The notes beneath the pieces were generated by a model. The model saw only the letters and a list, made by a program, of their open reading frames with translations. It was not told where the DNA came from and did no database searches. A stretch of 38,978 nucleotides of DNA from Gemmatimonadales bacterium (lineage in GTDB: Bacteria; Gemmatimonadota; Gemmatimonadetes; Gemmatimonadales; GWC2-71-9), in contig JACDBX010000097.1 in NCBI GenBank assembly GCA_013694695.1, positions 1 to 38,978 of the forward strand, given 5' to 3'. A program made the position numbers and the translations under genes. This document shows positions 8,084 to 15,242 of the stretch, piece by piece. Positions within the stretch are counted from its first letter, which is position 1, and the number at the start of each line of letters is the position of its first letter.

Positions 8084-9412
8084 ATTCGCAACCTGATCGA
8101 TGTCGTCCCGCCGCGCGAGCGCGTGGTGATGGTGGCCGCGCCCCGCAAGGGCACGCCCGACGCGCAGAAGATCGACGAACATCTCGCGGAACTCGCCCGC
8201 CTCGTCGACACCGCCGGCGCCGAGGTGGTGGGGCGGTTGCACCAGCAACTCGCGTCGTCCAATGCCCACACCCTCATCGGCGAGGGCAAGGTCGAGGAGC
8301 TGCGCCAGCTCGTCGTGGCCACCGACGCCACGCTGGTCGTCTTCGACGAGGAGCTGTCGCCGGCGCAGGGTCAGTCGCTGGAGGAACTGCTTGGCACCCG
8401 CGTGATGGACCGCGCCGAGGTGATCCTCGACATCTTCGCCACCCGGGCCCGAACCCACGAGGCGAAGCTGCAGGTGGAACTCGCGCAGCTCCAGTACCTC
8501 CTGCCGCGCCTCACCCGGATGTGGACCCACCTCTCGCGCATCCGGGGCGGCATCGGCCTGCGCGGCCCGGGTGAGACTCAGCTCGAGACCGACCGTCGAA
8601 TGATCCGCAACAAGATCGCGCTGCTGCGCGACAAGCTTGCCGACGTCGAGCGCCACCGCGAGACGATCCGCGCCGGCCGCACGCCGATGCTCACCGCGGC
8701 GCTCGTGGGGTACACCAACGCCGGCAAGTCGAGCGTCCTGCGGGGGCTTTCTGGCGAGCACGCGATCCTGGTGGAGGACCGGCTCTTCGCAACCCTCGAC
8801 ACCCTGACGCGCGAGGTCGATCTGGGGGACCTGCTGCGGGTCCGCATGAGCGACACCGTCGGATTCATCCGCAAGCTGCCGCACCACTTGGTGGCATCGT
8901 TCCGTGCCACGCTGGAGGAGGTGGGGCAGAGTGACATCCTGCTCCACATCTGCGATGCATCGCATCCCGAATGGCAGGACCACCTCGACACCGTTCAGGA
9001 CGTGCTTGTGGATCTGGGCCTGGCCGAGCGCCCTCAGATGATCGTGTTCAACAAGCTCGACGCGCTGGACGACCCGACGGAGTTCGCGCTGATGGCGCGG
9101 GACCGTTACCCGGGCGCGATCTTCACCAGCACGATGCACACTGATGGCCTGCAGCCCCTCAAGGCGGAGCTGCGCGGCCGTGCCGAGGCGATGCGCCCCA
9201 CAGTGCGGATCCTGCTTGATCCCTCGGATGGGAAGCGGCTCGGCTTCCTCCACCGCGAGGGCGACGTGCTGCAGCAGGAAATGGCTGGCGAGCGTCTTGC
9301 AGTGGTGGTGCGTCTTGAACCCTGGCGGGCGGAACAGCTCCGTCGCGACGGACTCGATGTGCAGGGTACCGCGGGCACCGGCAACGGCGATTCGTCGCCA
9401 CAAGAGGACTGA
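8084..9412 (+). CDS. hflX: Ribosome-associated GTPase HflX (apparent ATT start)
   Basis: GTPase of the OBG-HflX class that splits stalled 70S ribosomes. Counted from ATT 8084 (442 aa): the N-terminal HflX domain has GEGKVEEL (66-73). The linker RTHEAKLQVELAQL and GGIGLRGPGETQLETDRR are diagnostic. The G domain has GYTNAGKS (209-216), FATLDTLTR, DTVGF (257-261) and NKLD (323-326). I favour ATT because it fits the Shine-Dalgarno sequence at 8071-8079. It also restores an N-terminus (RNLIDVVPPRERVVMVAAP) like the lead-in to the first beta strand in known HflX. The conservative alternative is GTG 8123 (429 aa). The gene follows rarA by 57 nt and abuts the next gene. Confidence 0.93.
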   Translation: MRNLIDVVPPRERVVMVAAPRKGTPDAQKIDEHLAELARLVDTAGAEVVGRLHQQLASSNAHTLIGEGKVEELRQLVVATDATLVVFDEELSPAQGQSLEELLGTRVMDRAEVILDIFATRARTHEAKLQVELAQLQYLLPRLTRMWTHLSRIRGGIGLRGPGETQLETDRRMIRNKIALLRDKLADVERHRETIRAGRTPMLTAALVGYTNAGKSSVLRGLSGEHAILVEDRLFATLDTLTREVDLGDLLRVRMSDTVGFIRKLPHHLVASFRATLEEVGQSDILLHICDASHPEWQDHLDTVQDVLVDLGLAERPQMIVFNKLDALDDPTEFALMARDRYPGAIFTSTMHTDGLQPLKAELRGRAEAMRPTVRILLDPSDGKRLGFLHREGDVLQQEMAGERLAVVVRLEPWRAEQLRRDGLDVQGTAGTGNGDSSPQED

Positions 9413-10432
9413 ATGGCAACACTGGTGACCGGGGCGGCAGGATTCATCGGCTATCACGTCGCGCAGAAGCTGCTCGAGCGGGGCGACGAGGTGATCGGCC
9501 TCGACAACGTCAATCCCTACTACGATCCGGCGCTCAAGGAAGCCCGGGTGGCGCGGCTCGAGCGCTTCCCGGGTTTCCGCCTGCACCGGATCAACCTCGA
9601 GGATCGCGCAGCAGTAGAGGCGCTCTTTGCCGAGCACCGCTTCCCCCGCGTGATCCACCTGGCCGCGCAGGCCGGCGTACGGTACTCCGTGACCAACCCC
9701 CATGCCTACATCGACAGCAACATCACCGGGTTCCTGCACGTCCTGGAGGGCTGCAGGCACAACGGCTGCGAACACCTGACCTATGCCTCGACCTCCTCGG
9801 TGTACGGCTGCAACACGGAGATGCCTTTCACGGTGCACAAGGGTGTCGATCATCCGGTGTCGCTGTACGGTGCGACGAAGAAGGCCAACGAGTTGATGGC
9901 GCACTCGTACAGCCACCTCTATCGCCTCCCGACCACCGGCTTGCGCTTCTTCACTGTTTACGGTCCGTGGGGGCGCCCCGACATGGCGCTCTTCCTGTTC
10001 ACGCGCGCGATCCTCCAGGGTCGGCCGATCGACGTGTTCAACAACGGCCAGATGCAGCGCGACTTCACCTACGTCGACGACATTGTCGAGGGAGTCGTGC
10101 GGATCTCCGATCGGACGGCAGCGCCCGATCCCGACTGGAACGGCGATGCCCCCGACCCGGCCACCAGCAGCGCGCCGTACCGGCTGTACAACATCGGCAA
10201 CAGCGCCCCGGTCGAGCTGATGGACATGATCGGTGCGCTGGAGGATGCGCTCGGCCAGAAAGCAGTGAAGAACTACCTGCCGATGCAGATGGGAGATGTA
10301 CCGGCGACGTTCGCCGACGTGGATGATCTCGCGCGCGATGCCGGCTTCCACCCGGCAACGCCAATCCGCGACGGGATCGGGCGGTTCGTCGACTGGTACT
10401 TCGAGTACTTCGGGGATCCGCGCAGCCGCTGA
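9413..10432 (+). CDS. UDP-glucuronate 4-epimerase-like NAD-dependent epimerase
   Basis: Extended SDR that interconverts UDP-glucuronate and UDP-galacturonate, supplying acidic sugar for envelope polysaccharide. The 339-aa protein shows GAAGFIG (7-13), [13 protein letters not shown] (34-46, characteristic of glucuronate epimerases), [20 protein letters not shown] (125-132), the catalytic Tyr152/Lys156 in YGATKKANE, and [20 protein letters not shown]. It has YGATKK where relatives usually have YAATKK. ATG 9413 follows the hflX stop directly. It converges on the GT4 gene with one base between the stops. A related UDP-glucose or UDP-GlcNAc epimerase is less likely given the YYDP and GRPDMA signatures. 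Confidence 0.87.
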   Translation: MATLVTGAAGFIGYHVAQKLLERGDEVIGLDNVNPYYDPALKEARVARLERFPGFRLHRINLEDRAAVEALFAEHRFPRVIHLAAQAGVRYSVTNPHAYIDSNITGFLHVLEGCRHNGCEHLTYASTSSVYGCNTEMPFTVHKGVDHPVSLYGATKKANELMAHSYSHLYRLPTTGLRFFTVYGPWGRPDMALFLFTRAILQGRPIDVFNNGQMQRDFTYVDDIVEGVVRISDRTAAPDPDWNGDAPDPATSSAPYRLYNIGNSAPVELMDMIGALEDALGQKAVKNYLPMQMGDVPATFADVDDLARDAGFHPATPIRDGIGRFVDWYFEYFGDPRSR

Positions 10433-10433
10433 C

Positions 10434-11498
10434 TCAGCCCGTGCCGAGTGCCTTCCGCCACAGCACCACGAGGCGTTCGGCGATCGCCACATCTCCGTAT
10501 CGTTCAAGCACCCGCAGGCGCGCAGCGTTGCCCATGGCGATCGCGCGATCGGGTGAATCAACCACCTGCTGCAACCCCGCCGTGAGCGCCCCGACGTCCT
10601 CCGGGTCAAACACCAGCCCGGTGTCGCCAGCGACATCCGGAAGTGCCCCCGAGCGCGAGACCATCGGCGCCACGCCGTGTGCCATCACCTCGAGCACCAC
10701 CTGACCGTTTGGCTCGACCCATGACGGCGTGACGCGCGACGGGGCGATGAGCGCGTCGACCGCAGGCCAGAGTGTACCAAGGGCTTCCCGCGGCACCGCG
10801 CCAAGCCATTCGATCCGACCCGACAGACCGAGCCGCTGGGCGTGCGCCTCGAGCGACTCCTGTTCGGGTCCGGTACCGATCACCTTGAGCTGCCAGGTGC
10901 CGTAGGTCGACCCCAGCGCGTCGAGAAGCAGGTCGATACCGCGTTCCCGGATCAGCCGCCCGGCGGCCGCAAACGTCGGCGTTGCTCGTGCATGCCGGCG
11001 AACCGTTCCGGGAATGGTGATGCCGCCAGGCGGAACAACGCCCACCGGGCGGTCGGTCGATCCAGCCACGAGATGATCGAGTGCTGGGCGGGTGATCCCA
11101 CCAAGCGCCGCCGCGCCCTCTCGTACCCGCTTCGCCTGCCACCGCGCGGTCATCCCCCCGGGCCCGCCGATGCTGGACGTGCCGACAAGCGCATACGGCA
11201 GCTTCAGGTCGCGCGCCGCTGCCGCGCCAGCTTCCGCCGTCGGCGTCCACGGGTCGCCGACGATGTGCAGCAGCGCCGGCCCGACCTCCCGGATCGCTGC
11301 CCGCAGTGCCTTCCGCGACCAGCGGAGGTCCAACGGATCACCGGACTGGCCACGAGCGGTGACATGTCGGTAGTGCACGCCGGATTCGCTCATCGACTCG
11401 GCGCGCACCATGGCCACGGTCGGCTCGACGCCCAGTGACGTGAGGTGGTGCAGGACAGAGGGCGGTGGTGGCTCGGGAGCGAGGATGAAGATCTTCAC
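10434..11498 (-). CDS. Glycosyltransferase family 4 (GT-B fold)
   Basis: Retaining GT-B glycosyltransferase, 354 aa, probably cytoplasmic or at the inner face of the membrane. The N-terminal half is a divergent acceptor domain (MKIFILAPEPPPPSVLHHL, GVHYRHVTARG). The C-terminal half is a clear Glycos_transf_1 domain: FAAAGRLIRERGIDLLLDAL, VIGTGPEQ (207-213) and the EX7E motif Glu262...Glu270, then VMAHGVAPMVSRSGALPDV. The start is GTG at 11498. It is transcribed away from the next GT4 gene across only 38 bases, so the two promoters must overlap or be very short. Donor and acceptor cannot be told from sequence; envelope or O-antigen assembly is inferred from the neighbours. Confidence 0.85.
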   Translation of the reverse strand: MKIFILAPEPPPPSVLHHLTSLGVEPTVAMVRAESMSESGVHYRHVTARGQSGDPLDLRWSRKALRAAIREVGPALLHIVGDPWTPTAEAGAAAARDLKLPYALVGTSSIGGPGGMTARWQAKRVREGAAALGGITRPALDHLVAGSTDRPVGVVPPGGITIPGTVRRHARATPTFAAAGRLIRERGIDLLLDALGSTYGTWQLKVIGTGPEQESLEAHAQRLGLSGRIEWLGAVPREALGTLWPAVDALIAPSRVTPSWVEPNGQVVLEVMAHGVAPMVSRSGALPDVAGDTGLVFDPEDVGALTAGLQQVVDSPDRAIAMGNAARLRVLERYGDVAIAERLVVLWRKALGTG

Positions 11499-11536
11499 CC
11501 GACAAAGATGCCGCGGCCGCCGTTAACTTCCACCCC

Positions 11537-12616
11537 ATGCGCATCCTCCAGCTCGCGAAGTACTACTGGCCGCGGTCCGGTGGCATGGAACGCGTGGTGC
11601 AGGGACTCGCCGAAACGATCGCAGAGCGCGGGCACGAGGTGGAGGTCGTCGCCGTCACGGCCTTTGGCGATCCGCGGCCGGGGCAGAAGCGCCGCGCGTC
11701 GGTGAAGCGGGCGTGGTCGTTTGCGCCGATGGGCAGCCAGGAACTCGCACCGGCGTACATCGCGGCGGCGTGGTCGCGCGCCGACGTGATTCACCTCCAT
11801 CACCCCCATTCGCTGGCCGATGTCGCGTACGCGTTCCGTCCATCGCTGGCGCCGCTGGTGGTGACCCAGCATGCCGACTATCCGAGCTTCCTCTACAAGC
11901 TCCCCGGGCGCTACGCCCTCCACCGGGCCGAAGCGATCATCGTCCCCAGTTTGGCACACATCGCGCTGTCTCGCGAGCTGAAGGGATTCGAGCACAAGGT
12001 GCACGTCATCCCGTTCGGCATCGATGAACGCCGCTGGGAGGTCGTGCCGCCACCGCCGCCAGGCAACCCGCCTCGCGCGCTGTTCATCGGACGGTTGGTG
12101 GCGTACAAGGGTCTCGACTTCCTCCTCCGCGCCCTCGAGCAGGTGCCGGAACTCCGGCTCGACATTGTGGGCACTGGGCCGGAGCGCAATCGCCTGGAGA
12201 CGCTCTCTCGCGCCCTCGCGATCTCCGATCGGGTGAAGTGGTGGGGCGAGTACCCCGACGCCGACCTGCCCCGGCGAATGGCGGACGCCGACTTCCTGGT
12301 GCTGCCCTCGGTGAGCGTCGAGGAGATGTTCGGCCTGGTGCTGCTCGAGGCGATGGCGGCCGGCCGACCGGTGATCACCACCGCCGTGCCGTCGGGGGTG
12401 CGCGAGGTGAACACCCACGGCGAGACAGGGCTCGAGGTACCGATTCGTGAGGTCGATGCGCTGGCTGCGGCGATGCGCGAACTCGCCAACAACGCCGAGC
12501 TTCGCGACCGGCTCGGCAGGGCAGGGAGGCAGCGCGTCCGCGACCGGTTCTCGCTCGACGCGATGACCACCGCACACCTTGAGCTGTACGCCAAGGTCCG
12601 AGGCCCGAAGAACTGA
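11537..12616 (+). CDS. Glycosyltransferase family 4 (GT-B fold)
   Basis: Retaining glycosyltransferase of 359 aa. The N-terminal Glyco_transf_4 domain begins MRILQLAKYYWPRSGGMERV, with the GGxE acceptor loop, and contains VIHLHHPHSLADV and VVTQHADYPS. The C-terminal domain has IPFGID (158-163), FIGRLVAYKGLDFLLRAL (183-200), VGTGPERNRLE (211-221) and the EX7E motif Glu263...Glu271 in EEMFGLVLLEAMAAGRPVI. It resembles rhamnosyl/mannosyl transferases of WbnK/PimB type more than the divergent neighbour at 10434-11498, so the two are not recent duplicates. The start is ATG 11537. The gene ends about 110 bp before the first tRNA, with no obvious terminator between. Confidence 0.88.
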   Translation: MRILQLAKYYWPRSGGMERVVQGLAETIAERGHEVEVVAVTAFGDPRPGQKRRASVKRAWSFAPMGSQELAPAYIAAAWSRADVIHLHHPHSLADVAYAFRPSLAPLVVTQHADYPSFLYKLPGRYALHRAEAIIVPSLAHIALSRELKGFEHKVHVIPFGIDERRWEVVPPPPPGNPPRALFIGRLVAYKGLDFLLRALEQVPELRLDIVGTGPERNRLETLSRALAISDRVKWWGEYPDADLPRRMADADFLVLPSVSVEEMFGLVLLEAMAAGRPVITTAVPSGVREVNTHGETGLEVPIREVDALAAAMRELANNAELRDRLGRAGRQRVRDRFSLDAMTTAHLELYAKVRGPKN

Positions 12617-12671
12617 TCGAGCACTGGATCAGGGGCGGAATCGACGGGGTGGGGGGTATACCAGTCTTCCG

Positions 12672-12680
12672 TGTGGAAAA
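12672..12680 (-). other. DnaA-box-like 9-mer (TTTTCCACA on minus strand)
   Basis: TGTGGAAAA on the plus strand equals TTTTCCACA on the minus strand and fits the relaxed DnaA-box consensus TTWTNCACA. It lies at the edge of an AT-rich stretch (about 12676-12729) and belongs with the two sites at 13110-13134. Binding is inference only. Confidence 0.35.
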
Positions 12681-12694
12681 ACAAGTTACTTTAA

Positions 12695-12723
12695 TTGACG
12701 ACTGTAGTGTGTTGTAATAAAAG
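12695..12723 (+). promoter_or_regulatory. Probable sigma-70 promoter of the anticodon-CAT tRNA
   Basis: A -35 TTGACG (12695-12700) and a -10 TAAAAG (12718-12723) are separated by 17 nt, inside an AT-rich island in otherwise GC-rich DNA. The -10 ends 6 nt before the tRNA 5' base at 12730, the spacing expected if transcription starts at or next to the mature end. An overlapping TAATAA at 12715-12720 is an alternative -10 with a short spacer. Confidence 0.55.
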
Positions 12724-12729
12724 AAGTTA

Positions 12730-12803
12730 GGCCCCGTAGCTCAGGTGGTTAGAGCAGCGGACTCATAATCTGAAGGTCGAGGGTTCGAACCCCTCCGGGG
12801 CCA
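12730..12803 (+). tRNA. tRNA with anticodon CAT, probably tRNA-Ile2 (lysidine type)
   Basis: 74 nt that fold as a full cloverleaf: acceptor GGCCCCG/CGGGGCC, D-arm GCTC...GAGC, anticodon loop CTCATAA (anticodon CAT), T-arm GAGGG-TTCGAAC-CCCTC and discriminator A. CCA is not encoded. The anticodon alone fits elongator Met or Ile2, whose C34 is changed to lysidine by TilS. The acceptor has C4-G69 and C5-G68, which are TilS identity pairs, and it resembles E. coli ileX (GGCCCC...), whereas E. coli elongator Met has T4-A69 and A5-T68. Pair 27-43 is G-A, a mismatch. Ile2 is favoured but not proven. An initiator is excluded, since 1-72 is paired and the GGG/CCC anticodon stem is absent. Confidence 0.9.
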
Positions 12804-12829
12804 TCGCGGGAAACTCGTTTTGGGGCCGC

Positions 12830-12858
12830 TTGTTTGGGCAGAGTGGAAATGGTATCAT
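12830..12858 (+). promoter_or_regulatory. Probable sigma-70 promoter of tRNA-Val
   Basis: TTGTTT (12830-12835) and TATCAT (12853-12858, one mismatch to TATAAT) are separated by exactly 17 nt. The -10 ends 18 nt before tRNA-Val, leaving a short leader for RNase P removal. A separate promoter suggests tRNA-Val is not only read through from the first tRNA. Confidence 0.5.
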
Positions 12859-12876
12859 CCCCACGCGATCAGTCGC

Positions 12877-12950
12877 GGGCGATTAGCTCAGTTGGTTAGA
12901 GCGCGCGCCTCACATGCGCGAGGTCGGGGGTTCGAGCCCCTCATCGCCCA
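12877..12950 (+). tRNA. tRNA-Val (anticodon CAC)
   Basis: 74 nt with all arms paired: acceptor GGGCGAT/ATCGCCC, D-arm GCTC...GAGC, anticodon stem CGCGC/GCGCG around the loop CTCACAT (anticodon CAC), T-arm GGGGG-TTCGAGC-CCCTC with one G-T pair, and discriminator A73. CCA is not encoded and must be added by the enzyme at 4565-5746. CAC reads GTG, a favoured valine codon in GC-rich genomes. Confidence 0.95.
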
Positions 12951-13036
12951 TCGGCCCGAACCATCCCGCTGGATGGCGTAGGGTCGCCGAGTCAGTCAGT
13001 GAGTGGAGCCTCCCGGGCTGGCTCGGAACGGGAAGA

Positions 13037-13075
13037 CACGATGGCCACGACCCCTTCGGAGTCGTGGCCATCGTG
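13037..13075. terminator. Strong hairpin, possible bidirectional terminator without a T-tract
   Basis: A perfect 15-bp inverted repeat, CACGATGGCCACGAC (13037-13051) with its complement at 13061-13075, encloses a 9-nt loop with CTTCGG, which can form a stable UUCG-type tip. It lies between tRNA-Val (plus) and the 3' end of hldA (minus), where both units must end. Neither side has a run of T residues, so Rho-independent action is uncertain; it may instead block readthrough or protect RNA 3' ends. Confidence 0.5.
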
Positions 13076-13109
13076 GTGTTACGGCGATCTGTCCCCACCG
13101 AATGTGCGT

Positions 13110-13134
13110 TGTGGATAATTACCCTTGTGGAAAA
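13110..13134 (-). other. Two DnaA-box-like 9-mers in tandem
   Basis: TGTGGATAA at 13110-13118 is the exact complement of the consensus DnaA box TTATCCACA. TGTGGAAAA at 13126-13134 (TTTTCCACA on the minus strand) fits the relaxed consensus. They have the same orientation, 7 nt apart, and end directly against the hldA stop codon. With the site at 12672 this makes three such sites in about 460 bp. Function is inference. Confidence 0.4.
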
Positions 13135-14139
13135 CTATTCGTCCCCCACGGCCTCATCCCACGCCAGCAGTACCTCGTCCGTCGCGACCGTCGCAGTCCC
13201 GCGTTTCCCGACTTTCACTCCTGCCGCCAGGTTCGCCAGCCACGCCGCTTCGCCGATCTCGGCCCCGGCCCCGAGTGCCGCGCCCAGCCACGCAGTCACG
13301 GTGTCTCCCGCTCCCGAGACGTCGAATACCTCACGCGCGTTGCTGGGGGTCCGCCGCAGGGCGGCCCCCGCCGAAATCAGCGCCATGCCGTCGGCGCCCA
13401 GGGTGAGCAGCATGTGGTCCACCGCGAGGCGCTCACGAGCTGCCGCGAGGTCGGCGTCGTCTCCCATGAAGTGGGTGCCGAACGCGGCCTCAAGTTCACG
13501 CCGGTTCGGCTTGAAGACAGTCGCGCCCGCGTAGTCGAAGAAATGCCGCCGTTTCGGGTCGACCACGATCGGCACGCCCTGCTCGGCGGCCGAATCGATG
13601 AGCGCACGGGCGAACATGGCGTCGATGACCCCCTTGTCGTAGTCCTCCACGACCACCACGTCGGCCTCGGCGATCGCGTGGTGCGCCGCGGCATGGAGAT
13701 CATCCCTGTGGCGATCGGGGACCGGGTTGGTGACTTCCCGGTCGATCCGGACGATCTGCTGGCCCTGCGCGACGATCCGGGTCTTGGTGGTCGTCGGCCG
13801 GCCGGTCACGGTGAGCAACCCCGAAGTCGCGATGGCGCGCGCGCCGAGCGCCTCGCGGAGCGCGTCTCCCGCACTGTCGTCGCCCACCACCGCCACCAGT
13901 TCTGCGGAGGCGCCGAGCGCCGCGATGTTGGCAGCGACGTTGCCGGCGCCGCCGGGAACGGCGACCTCCGATTCCATGGTGACCACCGGGACCGGCGCCT
14001 CCGGGGAGACCCGATCGGCATCACCGATCAGGTAGCGGTCGAGCATCGCATCGCCCACGACCACGACTTGGACATTGCGCATGGCTCCCAGGATCTCCAG
14101 GAGGCGGTCGCGGCTGAGCGGGGCGAGAATGTCGATCAT
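13135..14139 (-). CDS. hldA: D-glycero-beta-D-manno-heptose-7-phosphate kinase (HldA/RfaE domain I)
   Basis: PfkB-family kinase that phosphorylates heptose 7-phosphate at C1 on the way to ADP-heptose for LPS. Its 334 aa cover only the kinase domain; the bifunctional E. coli HldE has about 475 aa with a nucleotidyltransferase half, so the adenylyl-transfer step must be elsewhere. Motifs are VVVVGDAMLDRYLIGDADRVSPEAPVP split over 25-51, PGGAGNVAANIAALG (62-76), DYDKGVI (166-172), DPKRRHF and the catalytic GAGDT (276-280). The start at 14139 (ATG ATC GAC) has GGAG a few bases upstream. A longer frame to 14313 runs over the inverted repeat and into ansA and is rejected. Confidence 0.9.
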   Translation of the reverse strand: MIDILAPLSRDRLLEILGAMRNVQVVVVGDAMLDRYLIGDADRVSPEAPVPVVTMESEVAVPGGAGNVAANIAALGASAELVAVVGDDSAGDALREALGARAIATSGLLTVTGRPTTTKTRIVAQGQQIVRIDREVTNPVPDRHRDDLHAAAHHAIAEADVVVVEDYDKGVIDAMFARALIDSAAEQGVPIVVDPKRRHFFDYAGATVFKPNRRELEAAFGTHFMGDDADLAAARERLAVDHMLLTLGADGMALISAGAALRRTPSNAREVFDVSGAGDTVTAWLGAALGAGAEIGEAAWLANLAAGVKVGKRGTATVATDEVLLAWDEAVGDE

Positions 14140-14175
14140 CGGGTCTCCAGGGTGATCACCATGGTGCAAAACTAT

Positions 14176-14220
14176 CGGCGAAGGGATGACGGGCGCGACC
14201 GCGCCCGGGTATCTTCGCCG
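14176..14220. repeat. Nested inverted repeats ahead of the asparaginase gene
   Basis: The outer arms CGGCGAAG (14176-14183) and CTTCGCCG (14213-14220) enclose perfect inner arms CGGGCGCG (14190-14197) and CGCGCCCG (14200-14207) with a 2-nt loop. The structure ends 3 nt before ATG 14224, and no Shine-Dalgarno sequence lies between. It could be a leader hairpin that controls translation, an operator in the divergent hldA-ansA promoter region, or an attenuator. Confidence 0.6.
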
Positions 14221-14223
14221 CTC

Positions 14224-15225
14224 ATGCCGGAACTTACCGTACTGACGACCCGCGGCCCCCTGGTCGAGTCTCGCCATCGCATTTCGGCGGCGATCGTCGA
14301 CCCATCGGGGCATCTCGTGGCCGAGGCAGGTAATCCCGATCTGGTGACGTTCTGGCGCTCGGCGTCGAAGCCGTTCCAGCTCCTCCCCCTGGTTGCGTCG
14401 GGCGGTGTCGAGCGCCTCGGACTCGACGCCCCCATGCTCGCGCTGGCGTGCGGCTCACACAATGGTGAGTCGGTACACCGCGAGGTCGGCGCTCGCTGGC
14501 TCGAAGCAGTCGGCCTTCGTGAAGACCAGCTTGCGTGCGGCGGACATCCGTCGCTCCTCCCGCGGTTCGCCAACGACATGATCCGCAGGGGGACCACCCC
14601 AACGCCGCTGTGGAGCAACTGCTCCGGCAAGCACGCGTCGCTGCTGGCCCAGGCCACGCTGGAAGGTTGGCCGCTCGATGGGTACGAACAGCGTGGGCAT
14701 CCGGTGCAGGAACGGGTCGAGGCGACCGTCTCCCGGTGGACAGCCACACCGCGCGGCGAACTGGAGTGGGGAATCGACGGCTGCACCGCCGCGGCGGTGG
14801 CACTGTCACTGCGCGGCATGGCCACGGGGTATGCCCGTCTGGGTGCCGATCCGGATCCGGCGCTGGTCGTGGTCCGCGAGGCGATGATGCAGGAGCCGTA
14901 CATGGTCGCGGGCGCCGACCGCCTCGACACGGCACTGATGGAGGCGTGGCCGGACCGGATCGCCGTCAAGATCGGCGCGGGCGGGGTGTATAGTGCGGCG
15001 CTGCCGACCCTCGGGCTCGGCGTCGCGCTCAAGGTCGACGACGGCGACATGAAGGCCGCCGGCCTCGCACTCGTCGCCATGCTGCAGGACCTCATCGCTC
15101 AGGTCGATCCTCATGGCCACTGGCCGATGACCGGGCTCGATCGGTGGATCGCGCCGCCGATCCGCAATACCAGGGAAGAGATCACGGGTGGGTGGGACGT
15201 GCAGGGCCGCCTGCGATACTGCTGA
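14224..15225 (+). CDS. L-asparaginase, Rhizobium etli type (class 3, AnsA/ReAV family)
   Basis: Hydrolyses asparagine to aspartate and ammonia. The 333-aa protein belongs to the R. etli-type family, unrelated to E. coli AnsA/AnsB. It keeps SASK (Ser46, Lys49), CGSHNGE (76-82, Ser78), NCSGKHA (132-138, Cys133, Lys136) and GIDGC (Cys187). Each is shifted by two from the ReAV residues I recall as catalytic and zinc-binding (Ser48, Lys51, Ser80, Cys135, Lys138, Cys189). The start ATG 14224 has no Shine-Dalgarno sequence and follows a nested inverted repeat directly. A longer frame from 13003 is the shadow of hldA. There is no signal peptide, so the enzyme is cytoplasmic. Confidence 0.88.
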   Translation: MPELTVLTTRGPLVESRHRISAAIVDPSGHLVAEAGNPDLVTFWRSASKPFQLLPLVASGGVERLGLDAPMLALACGSHNGESVHREVGARWLEAVGLREDQLACGGHPSLLPRFANDMIRRGTTPTPLWSNCSGKHASLLAQATLEGWPLDGYEQRGHPVQERVEATVSRWTATPRGELEWGIDGCTAAAVALSLRGMATGYARLGADPDPALVVVREAMMQEPYMVAGADRLDTALMEAWPDRIAVKIGAGGVYSAALPTLGLGVALKVDDGDMKAAGLALVAMLQDLIAQVDPHGHWPMTGLDRWIAPPIRNTREEITGGWDVQGRLRYC

Positions 15226-15242
15226 CTTCAGGGAGGAAGAGG

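Noticed and set aside
8030-10636. 868-aa open frame on the minus strand
   Set aside because: It runs antisense to hflX and the epimerase, both of which have clear motifs. Such long frames are common opposite GC-rich genes.
10434-12616. The two GT4 genes as a recent duplication
   Set aside because: They share only the family motifs; N-terminal halves differ.
12730-12803. tRNA as initiator tRNA-fMet
   Set aside because: Base pair 1-72 is normal, and the three G-C pairs of the initiator anticodon stem are missing.
12910-13098. Minus-strand frame ending MGDEGLEPPTSRM
   Set aside because: This peptide is the well-known artefact of reading antisense across a tRNA gene.
12672-13134. DnaA boxes as the chromosomal origin oriC
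   Set aside because: There is no dnaA, dnaN, gidA or parAB gene near; the sites are kept only as a cluster worth checking.
12914-13534. Plus-strand frame starting in tRNA-Val
   Set aside because: Starts inside the tRNA, crosses the hairpin and runs antisense to hldA.
13003-14223. N-terminal extension of the asparaginase frame
   Set aside because: It covers hldA antisense; true family start at 14224.
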